Origin: GCA-2683825 sp965662355
GTDB taxonomy: Bacteria; Planctomycetota; UBA1135; GCA-002686595
Assembly: GCA_965662355.1 (NCBI GenBank)
Contig: CBFIHP010000016.1
Span: 1 to 64,000, forward strand
DNA: 64,000 bases
Direction of reading: 5' to 3'
The translations under genes were made by a program, and so were the position numbers. Under the pieces are notes generated by a model. That model was not told where the DNA came from. It saw only the letters and a program-made list of their open reading frames with translations, and searched no databases. Positions 25,598 to 33,977 of the stretch are shown one piece after another (position 1 is the first letter of the stretch; each line of letters opens with the position of its first letter).

Positions 25598-26368
25598 TCA
25601 GCCCTTCGCCAACCGGATCATGGCGTTGCGGACGCTTTCCATGTCGAAGGCCGAGGTTGCCAACGTTGTTCCCTGGGCAAACGGGGCAAACGGAGCGTAG
25701 AGGATCGAGTCACCCGCCCGCAGGTGGGTTCCCTCGGGGTCGACCGCGATCAGGCGAGGCGCTTCCTCCGCAGCGGAGGATCCCTGGCCCTTCGAGCCTC
25801 CCGGAGCGAACGCAGCGACGATGCGCTCGAGTGCGTCCGCGTGATCGGCGTTCATATGGTCGATGATCCCCTGCTCGCCCGGGGCCCACTGTGGAGTCGC
25901 CAGGCGCCACTCGTCCTTCTCGATCCAGAAGATCTTCCCGAAGCCGCCGATGTAGCGCACTCGCTGCGGCTCGATCCAGTAGAAGGCGAAGTCGTGGGTC
26001 CCGGCATATCCCTCCGCCTCGGGGAAGAAGCGAAAGTAGCGCTGGGCCACGCGGTCGGTCTCCGCTTCCGGAACGAGCCCGGCATCTCCGATCACGGTCA
26101 CGCGCCCGAGGGCTTGCTGGTTTCCGGAGCCTTGCTCGATGACGGTCAAGGACACCTTCGGATCGCCCTTCATGTTCGCTGTGTGCTGTGCGATCCCACT
26201 GACGTAGATGACGACCTCGCCTTCGAGGGTAGTCATGTAGGGGGTCACCGAACCGAACGGGTATCCGGGAAGCTCGCGCGACATGGTGGAGAGAATCCCA
26301 CTGTCGACCGTGCGGAGCAGGCGGCGGCCCAGTGTCGCGCGTGAGGGTTCGTCGGCTTCTTGGCTCAT
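25598..26368 (-). CDS. HugZ-like pyridoxamine-phosphate-oxidase-fold protein
   Basis: A 256-residue protein. The N-terminal part is a split-barrel FMN/haem-binding fold (GILSTMSRELPGYPFGSVTPY, VTVIGDAGLV). The C-terminal part has the DUF2470 signature EQGIIDHMNADHADAL. This arrangement is that of HugZ/HutZ haem-utilisation proteins and of plant glutamyl-tRNA-reductase-binding proteins. Haem binding or a haem-linked role is likely, but the substrate is not shown by the sequence. No haem uptake genes are adjacent. Confidence 0.85.
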   Translation of the reverse strand: MSQEADEPSRATLGRRLLRTVDSGILSTMSRELPGYPFGSVTPYMTTLEGEVVIYVSGIAQHTANMKGDPKVSLTVIEQGSGNQQALGRVTVIGDAGLVPEAETDRVAQRYFRFFPEAEGYAGTHDFAFYWIEPQRVRYIGGFGKIFWIEKDEWRLATPQWAPGEQGIIDHMNADHADALERIVAAFAPGGSKGQGSSAAEEAPRLIAVDPEGTHLRAGDSILYAPFAPFAQGTTLATSAFDMESVRNAMIRLAKG

Positions 26369-26488
26369 CGCCCAATCGTAGGTGCGCGTCGAGTCGGGAC
26401 CTACGGGATTCCCGGGGCGCGGGGCGTCTTCCCAAGAAGACCAGCGCGATCACCGTCCTTTTCGACGGTGACGCGAAGCTGTGTTTAG

Positions 26489-26620
26489 CTAGAGAAGCGT
26501 AGTGAAATCGGCAACAGTCAATTGAAGGATCTGGTTGGTACCCATCCATCCAGATTCGGTAGGGCGTCGTTCGAGCGATGTGGTTTTGGCCGTTCGTGTA
26601 TCGTCCGTTTGTGTTTTCAT
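26489..26620 (-). CDS. Small ORF A of a repeated pair
   Basis: A possible 43-residue protein that begins MKTQTDDTRTAKTTSLERR and ends in FTTLL. It resembles ORF B (26790-26990) over the first ~30 residues (M-x-TQT-x3-RT, SL-x-R-x2-TES). The 5' flanks are also conserved, including 23 identical bases ending at the ATG (26618-26640). The last parts are in different frames relative to the DNA repeat, so protein conservation is limited to the N-terminal part. It has no known family. Confidence 0.35.
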   Translation of the reverse strand: MKTQTDDTRTAKTTSLERRPTESGWMGTNQILQLTVADFTTLL

Positions 26621-26714
26621 CGTCGTGTTCCGCGCTACACAGGGTCTTCTCCCGGGAAGCTGGTTTCTCGGCTGCAACCTGGAGTTTTTCTCGAGTGAGT
26701 TCTGGGCCAAATGC

Positions 26715-26756
26715 CCAGCGCGGTCATCGTCCGCTCTCGGACGATGACCGCGCTGG
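26715..26756. repeat. Perfect 19-bp inverted repeat, 4-base loop
   Basis: Arms 26715-26733 and 26738-26756 are exact complements (CCAGCGCGGTCATCGTCCG and its reverse complement) around CTCT. It lies between small ORFs B and A. There is no T run after it on either strand, so it is either a terminator of an unusual type or an RNA processing or protein-binding element. Confidence 0.85.
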
Positions 26757-26789
26757 TTAAGGTCGAAATATGTCGATGCTGTAGTTAAC

Positions 26790-26990
26790 TCAGAAGCGTA
26801 GTGAAACCGGTAACTGGCAATATGAAAGAGGGGTGGGACCTCCCGTGCGTTGGCCGTGCGTAGCCAGGCCATCACACTGAGAGGCCCCAAGGCTCCAGCC
26901 CCTCGGAGAATCTGTCTGGCACCCATCCAGTTCAGATTCCGTAGCGTGTCGAGCGAGCGATGTTCTCGGTTTGTTTGTTTGAGTACTCAT
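26790..26990 (-). CDS. Small ORF B of a repeated pair
   Basis: A possible 66-residue protein that begins MSTQTNKPRTSLARHATES and has two cysteines later. It is the paralogue of ORF A with an insertion of about 25-30 residues. Its leader is conserved with ORF A right up to the ATG. The perfect hairpin at 26715-26756 lies 34 bases after its stop. It is not recognised as any known family. Confidence 0.35.
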   Translation of the reverse strand: MSTQTNKPRTSLARHATESELDGCQTDSPRGWSLGASQCDGLATHGQRTGGPTPLSYCQLPVSLRF

Positions 26991-27136
26991 CGTCGTGTTC
27001 CGCGCTACACAAGCTCTTCCCGCGGGGGGCCTCGGTTCTCTGGCGCAAGAGGAATTTTTCTGGCAGCGCCCATCTGTCTCGACCTGGAAACGCCCACGAA
27101 GGGGCCGAAAAGCTCGTTCTAGGCTGGCGAGAAGAA

Positions 27137-28885
27137 TCAGAAAGCGCCGATAGTCACGTCGAGGGCGTTGGTCAGCTGGACCGAGCTCGGTGTGATCGTG
27201 ACCTGGACGGCCTGCATGCAGAACGTCCGCCCGACGAGTGCGCAAGTCAGTGGCAAGCCCATGGAGTGCGAGCCCGTACTGACGTTGGGCGCCAGGAAGG
27301 GCCCATTGCACAGGAGCTCGCCGATCATGGTCGGCAGCCCGGGGTTCGGTCCGCCCTGGGAGATCAGGATGGCACTGAACGGAGCTCCCCCAAGACCCAC
27401 GGTCGCGGTCCACGGTGTTCCGATGACGGCGGGCGAGGTCTGGGCGAAGACATTCGGATTTACGCCCGAGCCGTTGCGCGTCACGACACCGGGATTGCCG
27501 ATCGGGCCGAGCACGCCGCCGTCGCCCAGGTTCTGCACGTAGATGTCGGGGTTTCCCGCACGCTCGTCGCGCCAGACGAAACCCCCGTAGCCGATGCAAC
27601 CGAGGGCGCCGCCGAGACGGAACTTCACGCTGGTCTGCGATGCTATCGACATGGGGCCGACGACCGTGGCACCCGCGCCGTCCACCTGGGCCGCGAAGAT
27701 CTGGTCGTTCCCGAAGGAGGGTCCATCGACCCAGGCGACGAAGATCTCGTTCGCCGTGCCGACGGCGCTGACTCCCGTGAGCGAGGTCAGGGACATGGCC
27801 TGGAGCGTGGTCCCGCCGGCGCCCCACAGGCGGTTGCCGGTTGCATCGAACTTCTGACCCGAGACTCCGTCCATGCTCTGCGAGCCGCTTGTCTCCGTGT
27901 AGAAGATCGCAAGCTCGCTGGTTGCCGCAGCGTAGACGACACTGGGCGAAACCCGCAGAAGCGCGCCGTTGGTCGAAGCGGACACGCCGTTGTGGGGGAA
28001 GGACTCGCTCCCGTCGCTGGCGATGTGTTGTCCATAGCACTCGAGGGCGGGCGACGAGGAGTACCACGCCATCGCGGCTCCACCGGATCCGTCCGGTACG
28101 AAGTCGGGGAAGTTGCCGAGCTGCAGAGAGCCGCCATCGAAGACGCTGGTACGCCACATTTCCATTCCCGCGGACGATGCGCGTCGCAGCTCGAGGTGGC
28201 GCGGGGCGCTGAAGGTCGTGCTCAAGATGCAGGAAATGAGCGCGCCACCGGCACCGTCGGGATGCATGTCGCTCAGTGAGACGTTGGCGCTCCCGTCGGA
28301 CAGGACCAGGTCCGGACCCCATACAGGCGTCCCCGTGCTGTCGAGTTTTTGCACGCGAGTATCGGCGTCCTGGCCCCAGGCACAAATCGCGCCCCCGTCG
28401 GGCGTCGCGGCTATCCTTGGTGAAGCGACGAAGGCGGTCGTGGCTGTCAGTTGCACACCCAGTGCACCCCAGACGAGCGCGCCCGTACCATCCACCTTGG
28501 CGGCAGTGATCTGTGTGCCTCCTGGGCGGTCATCGCGAAAGATGACGAAGGCCTCGTTGTTAGCGTTGACGGCAAGGCCGTAGTCCTGTGTAGAGCTGAA
28601 ACCGCGGTCCGCGACCAGCACTGCGGGCGAGAAGAGCGGAGCTCCAGTCGCATCGAGGCGTTGGAGGCGTACGTCGAAACCGAATGCTGGCATCCCGGCC
28701 GGATCGCTCGCGTAGTAGCTGACGAAGAATCCGCCGTCGCTCGTGGCGACGATCTTCGGCTGATCCTCGGTGTGGGTCTCGGCCGCGATGGCCTGATTGA
28801 CGGAAGGGTCGGCGGACCACTGGGCCTCGATGGGGGCCATGAGCGAGAAGACGGACAGGAGCGCGGTGCAGAGCTTGGAATTCAT
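27137..28885 (-). CDS. Secreted repeat protein with shared C-terminal domain
   Basis: A 582-residue exported protein starting MNSKLCTALLSVFSLMAPIEAQW, a clear signal peptide. The body has about seven repeats of ~50 residues in which a D-x-G-F or D-G-G-turn is followed by an aromatic strand (for example VATSDGGFFVSYYASD, ATPDGGAICAWGQD, PDGSGGAAMAWYSS), typical of a beta-propeller. The last ~110 residues form a different domain (GTPWTATVGLGGAPFSAILIS through LTNALDVTIGAF). A related C-terminal domain ends the next protein upstream (28986-31163). I read it as a possible sorting or surface domain used in this lineage. The function of the propeller is unknown. Confidence 0.75.
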   Translation of the reverse strand: MNSKLCTALLSVFSLMAPIEAQWSADPSVNQAIAAETHTEDQPKIVATSDGGFFVSYYASDPAGMPAFGFDVRLQRLDATGAPLFSPAVLVADRGFSSTQDYGLAVNANNEAFVIFRDDRPGGTQITAAKVDGTGALVWGALGVQLTATTAFVASPRIAATPDGGAICAWGQDADTRVQKLDSTGTPVWGPDLVLSDGSANVSLSDMHPDGAGGALISCILSTTFSAPRHLELRRASSAGMEMWRTSVFDGGSLQLGNFPDFVPDGSGGAAMAWYSSSPALECYGQHIASDGSESFPHNGVSASTNGALLRVSPSVVYAAATSELAIFYTETSGSQSMDGVSGQKFDATGNRLWGAGGTTLQAMSLTSLTGVSAVGTANEIFVAWVDGPSFGNDQIFAAQVDGAGATVVGPMSIASQTSVKFRLGGALGCIGYGGFVWRDERAGNPDIYVQNLGDGGVLGPIGNPGVVTRNGSGVNPNVFAQTSPAVIGTPWTATVGLGGAPFSAILISQGGPNPGLPTMIGELLCNGPFLAPNVSTGSHSMGLPLTCALVGRTFCMQAVQVTITPSSVQLTNALDVTIGAF

Positions 28886-28985
28886 GGAGCGTGTGCCTGG
28901 ATGATGATTCTGGACTATAGCAGCGGTTGGCCGACCGAAGGGAAAGCGCATCGGCTGTAGCTCGTTCTGACTCGCGCTCGGCAGA

Positions 28986-31163
28986 CTAGAGCCCGCCGAC
29001 GGTCCCGGCCAGGCCGTTGGAGAACCCGATGTTCCCCGCGGGGTTGGGACTGAGGGCCAGTGCCTGCACGAACGCATTCAATCCGATGATGTTCGGGTTC
29101 AAAGGGATGGTTGCCTCCAGTGTCGCTGTTCCGCCGCTGGCCGGAGCGAGTCCGTTCGCGAGTACCGGGGGGGCGACGAGGAGCCAGCCGCCGAAGATGG
29201 GGAAGCCCATCGGGAGCTGGGTGGCGTAGACGAGGAACGTGACGTTCGCGGTGGAGAGGCTGAAACCCGAGGCGCTGAAGCGTTGTGTGCAACCGATGAA
29301 AGGCGCCGAGTCACTCGCGAGCGTCGCGATGTTTGCTCCGCCGAGCCCGACGCCGTAGGCGTTCCAGGCGAGGAGCGTCGGTAGGAAGAACACGGGGTTC
29401 GTGTAGGCCGCCGTCATCGAGGGGCCATCGTCCGCATACGAGCGATACCAGCCCTGGCGCGTCGGATCGAGCGTGTCCATGCACGTGAAGACGCCGGTGC
29501 CTGTGAGGACGCCGCTTTGGCACAGGAGCGTCTCGTTGGCGTCGCCCGCATAGCCTTTGAAGACGGAGATGACGCCCTGGCCCGCTCCGAAGTCGTAGTG
29601 CGTGTCGACCGTCAGGGGCGAGGCGGCCTGCGTCGGCGACATGCCCTTGCGTGTTCCCATTCCAAGCGTGGTTCCTTCCAGGTCGACTTCCAGCACCAGG
29701 GAGGGGCCGTTGGAAATGTACAGGCGTCCCGCCTTGATCGCGGACTCGAGGTTGGCCTCGCTGAAGGGCTCGCCGTCGAAGAGCACGTGGTTGGCACCGA
29801 AGTCGAAAGCTGCATCGTGGGTGTCGCTGCCGGAATAGGCAAACAGTACACGCCCATCGAGCAGCCAGTTCACCCACGAAGCGACGTCCCCACCCTGACC
29901 CGACACGTTGGGGCCGTTCCAGATCTCGACGCCGTGCATGCCGGCGGCTTCCTGTCCAGTCAACGCGGCGATGCTGCCCCATCCGAAGGCCGAGGCCGCG
30001 GGGTGGTGCACGATCGAGTAGCCGTCCTCGGCCCGCACCGCCGTTACGTTGGCGCTGAATCCGAAAACGCCGTTGCAAAATCCGGCGAAGCCGTCGCTGC
30101 CACCTGGTTTGCGCGAGGTGATGCCATGGGCGCCCATGTGGTTTTGCTGTACGCCAAAGAGGCACAGTATATCGCTGCTGTCGCTGCCGCTCTGGGGTCC
30201 CTCTTCTTCGCTGGATAGCTCGATGTCGGGGATGGCAATGAAGCTGGCTTCGGTGATGGCTGCGCATTCATCGACGATGGTCTGGTACTCAGCGTCGTCG
30301 TTGATGCAATAACTGTGATCCGCCGCGGTCATCCAGTCGATGCCGAGTGCCTGGAACTGGGTCTTGAGCTGGGCGTAGGTGAAGCTGCCGGAGGTTTGCA
30401 GTGTCTCGGCCGTGCAATCCGCCGAAGGGGCGCAGGCGTTCGTGGCTTCGCCGTGACAACTGTGGACATGCAGGTCGCCCGTGTGGACCTGCGTGCCTGC
30501 CAATCCGATCGGCGCGCCAGCGAAGGGCGCGAGGCGACGGATCGTGTGGGCCAGCGCCAAGGTTCTTGCCAGGCCGCTTTGCGAGCGGTAGTTCACCTCG
30601 ATGGTCAACTCGCGCTCCGTTCCGGGGGCATCGAAGGCATCGAAGACCTCCGCCAGGTCGACCTCGAAGTGCAGCTCGGCAAAGGGCCGCGGCCCAGCGC
30701 CGGCATACCCGGCGCGGACCGCGTTCAGCGAATCCTCCAGTCCGCGCCAGCGCTCGAGCGCTTCGGAGAGCGAGTATTCGGGCTCGTCAGGGCCGGCGAA
30801 GTGGCGCGGGCCTTCTCGATGAGTCAGCTCGTCGGGCATACGCTCGATCTCGGCGTTGATCGCGACGAACAAGGGGTCGCTCGCGAGCTGCACATCGAGC
30901 ACTTCCGAGTGATGGGTTCGTGTGCCCGCGGGCGTCGTCGAGCTGACGACAACGCTCTCGATCTGGAGCGCTTCGTCGACTGTTCCGGGGTGGCACAAGA
31001 AAATCGAGCCATCGACGCTCGTTAGGATCCGAGCCCCGTCCACCGCGAAGGGGATGGCGATGGGCATCGTCGATTCCCTCTGCGAGCCCTCGAGCGGCTG
31101 GAGCCGCAGGGCCAGGAAAGCGAGGGCACACAAAGAGAGAATAGCGATACGTCGAGCCATCAT
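28986..31163 (-). CDS. Exported CehA/McbA-type PHP metallohydrolase with shared C-terminal domain
   Basis: A 725-residue exported protein. It starts MMARRIAILSLCALAFLALR, a signal peptide; an upstream extension has no signal character. The middle holds a PHP metal-dependent phosphoesterase domain: GDLHVHSCHGEA, DWMTAADHSY, AIPDIELSSEE, SIVHHP and YSGSDTHDAAF supply the metal ligands. This is the CehA/McbA group. The last ~120 residues (from VFFLPTLLAWNAYGVGLGG to the C-terminus) are related to the end of the neighbouring secreted protein, with the block IPLNPNIIGLNAFVQALAL. The substrate is unknown; CehA-like enzymes act on phosphoesters or carbamates. Confidence 0.82.
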   Translation of the reverse strand: MMARRIAILSLCALAFLALRLQPLEGSQRESTMPIAIPFAVDGARILTSVDGSIFLCHPGTVDEALQIESVVVSSTTPAGTRTHHSEVLDVQLASDPLFVAINAEIERMPDELTHREGPRHFAGPDEPEYSLSEALERWRGLEDSLNAVRAGYAGAGPRPFAELHFEVDLAEVFDAFDAPGTERELTIEVNYRSQSGLARTLALAHTIRRLAPFAGAPIGLAGTQVHTGDLHVHSCHGEATNACAPSADCTAETLQTSGSFTYAQLKTQFQALGIDWMTAADHSYCINDDAEYQTIVDECAAITEASFIAIPDIELSSEEEGPQSGSDSSDILCLFGVQQNHMGAHGITSRKPGGSDGFAGFCNGVFGFSANVTAVRAEDGYSIVHHPAASAFGWGSIAALTGQEAAGMHGVEIWNGPNVSGQGGDVASWVNWLLDGRVLFAYSGSDTHDAAFDFGANHVLFDGEPFSEANLESAIKAGRLYISNGPSLVLEVDLEGTTLGMGTRKGMSPTQAASPLTVDTHYDFGAGQGVISVFKGYAGDANETLLCQSGVLTGTGVFTCMDTLDPTRQGWYRSYADDGPSMTAAYTNPVFFLPTLLAWNAYGVGLGGANIATLASDSAPFIGCTQRFSASGFSLSTANVTFLVYATQLPMGFPIFGGWLLVAPPVLANGLAPASGGTATLEATIPLNPNIIGLNAFVQALALSPNPAGNIGFSNGLAGTVGGL

Positions 31164-31180
31164 GGTGTCTTGGTGTGGGG

Positions 31181-31440
31181 CTAGGGGATGTGCATCTCGG
31201 CCGTGTCGTCGACCGTGGCCAGGGCATAGACGTGTCCGAAGAGCGTGACCACCTGGGTGTGTCCGGGCAGGCCGATCAGTGAGGGAAATACTGGCAGCGG
31301 TATCGTCACGACGTCGTTGCCCATCGTGCCCCACCGGATTGGCTGAGAGTGGCCTGGCCGTTCGTCAGCGGGGTGAGGGATACAAGAGCCCCGAGGGCCC
31401 CGAGGAAGATGGAGAGGGAGGCTGAGAAAAGGGCTTTCAT
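31181..31440 (-). pseudogene. Decayed remnant of a secreted protein (signal peptide + C-terminal domain tip)
   Basis: From ATG 31440 the frame encodes a clean signal peptide (MKALFSASLSIFLGALGALV) but stops at 31306. A second frame, shifted and open from 31324 to the stop at 31181, encodes VVTIPLPVFPSLIGLPGHTQ and ends DDTAEMHIP. That second piece resembles the end of the neighbouring secreted protein (TIPLNPNIIGLNAF). Together they look like the two ends of one short gene of the same family, joined by a deletion or frameshift. It lies 17 bases upstream of the CehA-like gene on the same strand. Confidence 0.55.
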
Positions 31441-31451
31441 GGCGATTGCGC

Positions 31452-31543
31452 CTCTGGGAGCCGTGCTTGATGTGCTCTGGGAGCCGTGCTTGCTGTGAAT
31501 GGACGCTTCAGCTTGCTGTGAATGGACGCTTCAGAAGGTACAG
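31452..31543. repeat. 23-bp tandem repeat, about 3.5 units
   Basis: Units start at 31452, 31475, 31498 and 31521. Units 1 and 2 differ by one base (CTCTGGGAGCCGTGCTTG is common to both). Units 2 and 3 share the end GCTTGCTGTG, and units 3 and 4 share AATGGACGCTTCAG. It lies directly upstream of the outer-membrane barrel gene and could hold operator sites. There are no spacers, so it is not a CRISPR. Confidence 0.75.
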
Positions 31544-31575
31544 TGAAGATACAATAGAGGATGTATTTTGGGCGG

Positions 31576-32409
31576 ATGCGAATAGGACGAGTCCTGCGGA
31601 TTGCAGTTACGGTCGCTCTTGCGTCCTTCCAGGGGTGCCGGGCTTCCACGGCGGGGCCTCTTACACCGCCAGAGATTCGCGCGTGGCAAGGAACCCCCGT
31701 CCTGGCTGCTTCACGGCAGGACTCCACTCGTTCCGGCATCGTACACCCCGACGAGGAGTACGTTGGCAAGTTCGCACTGACCCTGCGCCCGGCCCTGTTC
31801 ACGTTGTACCGGATCAACGGCCGTTTTCAGTCGATGGACTTCGTGAGCGGAGATCCGATCACGTCGACGGATTCCGGTGACATCGTCGGCCAGTATGGCT
31901 TTGGGCTCCAGCTGGACTACCAACCGAACCACTGGCTGGCCTTTTCGTTGGGAGCCGATACGCGCGCCTACGATGTGAAGGGCATCAATCCCATTCCCGA
32001 GTTGAACGTCGCGGTCGAGAGCATCGACTCGACGCAGTTCTTCCTGGCCGCGCGCAATCTGTTACCGCCTCTGGATGCTGGTGGGCGCTTCCAGCCCTTC
32101 TTGGAGCTGTCCCTGAGCTACCTCCCGGGGGTCGATGTGGGCTTCGAGGTCGATCTGTCGGAGTTCGGTTCTTCCAACTTGATGATCAACTCCCATAGCA
32201 ACGGCTTCTTCCTCGCCGGCTTCACGCTCGGCGCTTTCTACAACTGGAGTCGTCACTGGCGTTTGCAGTTCGGCACGACGTACGAGCGTCCGCTCACGGA
32301 TATGGAAGTGGACCTGTCTTTCGAACTCGCCAATACGACGGTGCCATTGACGGCCGAGTTCGAACCGTTGGGCTGGATCGGGTTCTTCGGTCTGTCCTAC
32401 GTCTTCTGA
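31576..32409 (+). CDS. Outer-membrane beta-barrel-like protein
   Basis: About 277 residues. The start MRIGRVLRIAVTVALASFQGC is a signal peptide; the cysteine sits at a poor lipobox. An ATG at 31561 would add five residues but gives a worse signal peptide; neither has an ideal ribosome binding site. The mature part alternates short amphipathic strands (GFGLQLDYQPNHWLAFSLGAD, GFFLAGFTLGAFYNW, WRLQFGTTYERPL), and the protein ends in SYVF, the aromatic C-terminus used by outer-membrane barrels. Function is unknown. It overlaps the convergent sulfatase gene by 13 bases. Confidence 0.65.
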   Translation: MRIGRVLRIAVTVALASFQGCRASTAGPLTPPEIRAWQGTPVLAASRQDSTRSGIVHPDEEYVGKFALTLRPALFTLYRINGRFQSMDFVSGDPITSTDSGDIVGQYGFGLQLDYQPNHWLAFSLGADTRAYDVKGINPIPELNVAVESIDSTQFFLAARNLLPPLDAGGRFQPFLELSLSYLPGVDVGFEVDLSEFGSSNLMINSHSNGFFLAGFTLGAFYNWSRHWRLQFGTTYERPLTDMEVDLSFELANTTVPLTAEFEPLGWIGFFGLSYVF

Positions 32410-33977
32410 TCGAGAGCGGTTCGGTCGTCGAAGTTCTCCTGTAACTCCAGGAGGCGTGCACGCAGATCCTTTGCGATCGATTCGTACTCCGGTCGCCCCA
32501 GCAGATTGCACGTCTCGTCCGGGTCGTCCAGGAGATCGTACAGCTCCCACTCATCGTGCTCGTAGACGTGGATTAGCTTGTAGCGTTCGGTCCGGATTCC
32601 GTAGTGCGGCGCGACCGTATGTGACGTGCGGCCCGAGTCGCGCTGTTGGTAGTGGTAGTAGATCGCGTCGCGCCACTCTGGTTTCTCTCCGCAAAAGAGC
32701 GGCACGAGGCTCTGTCCGTGCATGCGCTCGTCGGGCTGGGCCCCCGCGAGGGCCGCGAATGTTGGAGCCAGGTCGATGTTCTGGACCAAACGCTCCTCGG
32801 TTTCGCCCTCGGCCGTAACCCCGGGCCAGCGGACGATCATGGGCGTGCTCAGGGCGGGTTCGTACATCCAGCGCTTGTCGTACCAGCCATGCTCGCCAAG
32901 GAAGAAGCCCTGGTCGGAGGTGTAGATGACGATCGTGTTCTTGTCGAGCCCAGTACGATCGAGGTACTCGAGGATCTCTCCGACACTGTCGTCGACCGCA
33001 TCGCCGCAGCGCAGGTAGTCCTTCATGTAGCGCTGATACTTCCAGCTGACGAGCTGCTGCCCCGATAGGGCCTCTTGCTCGAAGGCACGATTCTTCGGCC
33101 CGTAGGAGGCTTCCCAGGCCTTGCGTTGGTTCGTCGTCATGCTCTCCAGCATGCTCTTGGCGCTGCCGTCGAGAATTCCCTCGCCCGTCACGGGCAGCTT
33201 CAGGTCGTAGGCCGGAAAAAGATCGCGCGAGATTCGCATCTGCGTCTCCGCGGCGGCGCGGGAACGACCTGCGTAGTCGTCGAACAGGGTCGCGGGTTCC
33301 TCGATGTGCTCGTCGTCGTAGCGTCCGAGGTACTGCGGTCCCGGACGCCAGGTGCGATGGGTCGCCGCATGGCTGACCCAGGCAAAGAAGGGCTGGCCTT
33401 CCTCGCGCTGGGCCTCGATCCACTGCAGGGCATCCTCGGTGATGACCTGAGTCGTGTAGCCTTCGGTGCTGCGCTTGCCCTTGCTCGTGACGAGGCTCGG
33501 GTTGTAGTAGCCTCCGCGCGCGAGCGCCCAGTAGTTGAAGCCCTCAGGATCGCCGCCGAGGTGCCACTTGCCGATGACGCCGGTGCGATAGCCCGCGGCT
33601 TGCATCATCGAGGCGACATTGGGAACGCCCTCGCGCAACGCGGAGCGGTTCGAGGTCACGCCGTTCGCGTGGGAATGCAGTCCGGTCAGAAACGTGGCTC
33701 GTGCTGGGCCGCAAATGGCATTGGCGACGAAGCTACGCGTGAAGCGCAGTCCTTCCGCCGCCAGGGAATCGATGTGAGGAGTGTGAGCGTAGGGCGACCC
33801 GTAGGCGCCGATCGCGCGCTGGGCGTGGTCGTCTGCGTAGATGACGATGATGTTGGGTCGCTTGCGCGGTGCCCGGGGAGCCTGGGAAGCACCGGGGCTG
33901 GTGGAGCTCTCGAGGGTTGCGGTACAGGCGCAAAATACGAGGACCACGGGAGCCAAGATCCGCATTGTCTTTTCCAT
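32397..33977 (-). CDS. Cys-type sulfatase (arylsulfatase family)
   Basis: A 526-residue exported sulfatase. The N-terminus is a signal sequence rich in Cys/Ala (VVLVFCACTA). The metal-binding residues are D49-D50 in YADDH. The formylglycine motif is C89-G-P-A-R93 followed by ATFLTG, so it needs a formylglycine-generating enzyme or anaerobic maturase. Later, the YTSDQGFFLGEHGWYDKRW motif supplies further metal and substrate contacts. It cleaves a sulfate ester, probably on a polysaccharide; the exact substrate is not visible. The start shares one base (TGATG) with the stop of the propeller protein gene, so the three genes 38103-32397 form an operon. Confidence 0.92.
   Translation of the reverse strand: MEKTMRILAPVVLVFCACTATLESSTSPGASQAPRAPRKRPNIIVIYADDHAQRAIGAYGSPYAHTPHIDSLAAEGLRFTRSFVANAICGPARATFLTGLHSHANGVTSNRSALREGVPNVASMMQAAGYRTGVIGKWHLGGDPEGFNYWALARGGYYNPSLVTSKGKRSTEGYTTQVITEDALQWIEAQREEGQPFFAWVSHAATHRTWRPGPQYLGRYDDEHIEEPATLFDDYAGRSRAAAETQMRISRDLFPAYDLKLPVTGEGILDGSAKSMLESMTTNQRKAWEASYGPKNRAFEQEALSGQQLVSWKYQRYMKDYLRCGDAVDDSVGEILEYLDRTGLDKNTIVIYTSDQGFFLGEHGWYDKRWMYEPALSTPMIVRWPGVTAEGETEERLVQNIDLAPTFAALAGAQPDERMHGQSLVPLFCGEKPEWRDAIYYHYQQRDSGRTSHTVAPHYGIRTERYKLIHVYEHDEWELYDLLDDPDETCNLLGRPEYESIAKDLRARLLELQENFDDRTALDQKT

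Larger units (their letters stand above)
26489..27080 (-). repeat. Imperfect direct duplication (two copies)
   Basis: Copy A spans about 26489-26700 and copy B about 26790-27080. Shared blocks are the 15-mer AGAAGCGTAGTGAAA (26493 and 26792), a region around 26529-26580 matched at about 26910-26962, and an exact 23-mer (26618-26640 and 26988-27010). Copy B has an extra ~70-80 bases in the middle. The pair lies in an otherwise gene-free 768-bp stretch between the HugZ-like gene and a secreted protein gene. Confidence 0.75.

Noticed and set aside
31452..31543. Possible CRISPR array
   Set aside because: Repeat units are directly adjacent with no unique spacers, and there are no cas genes.
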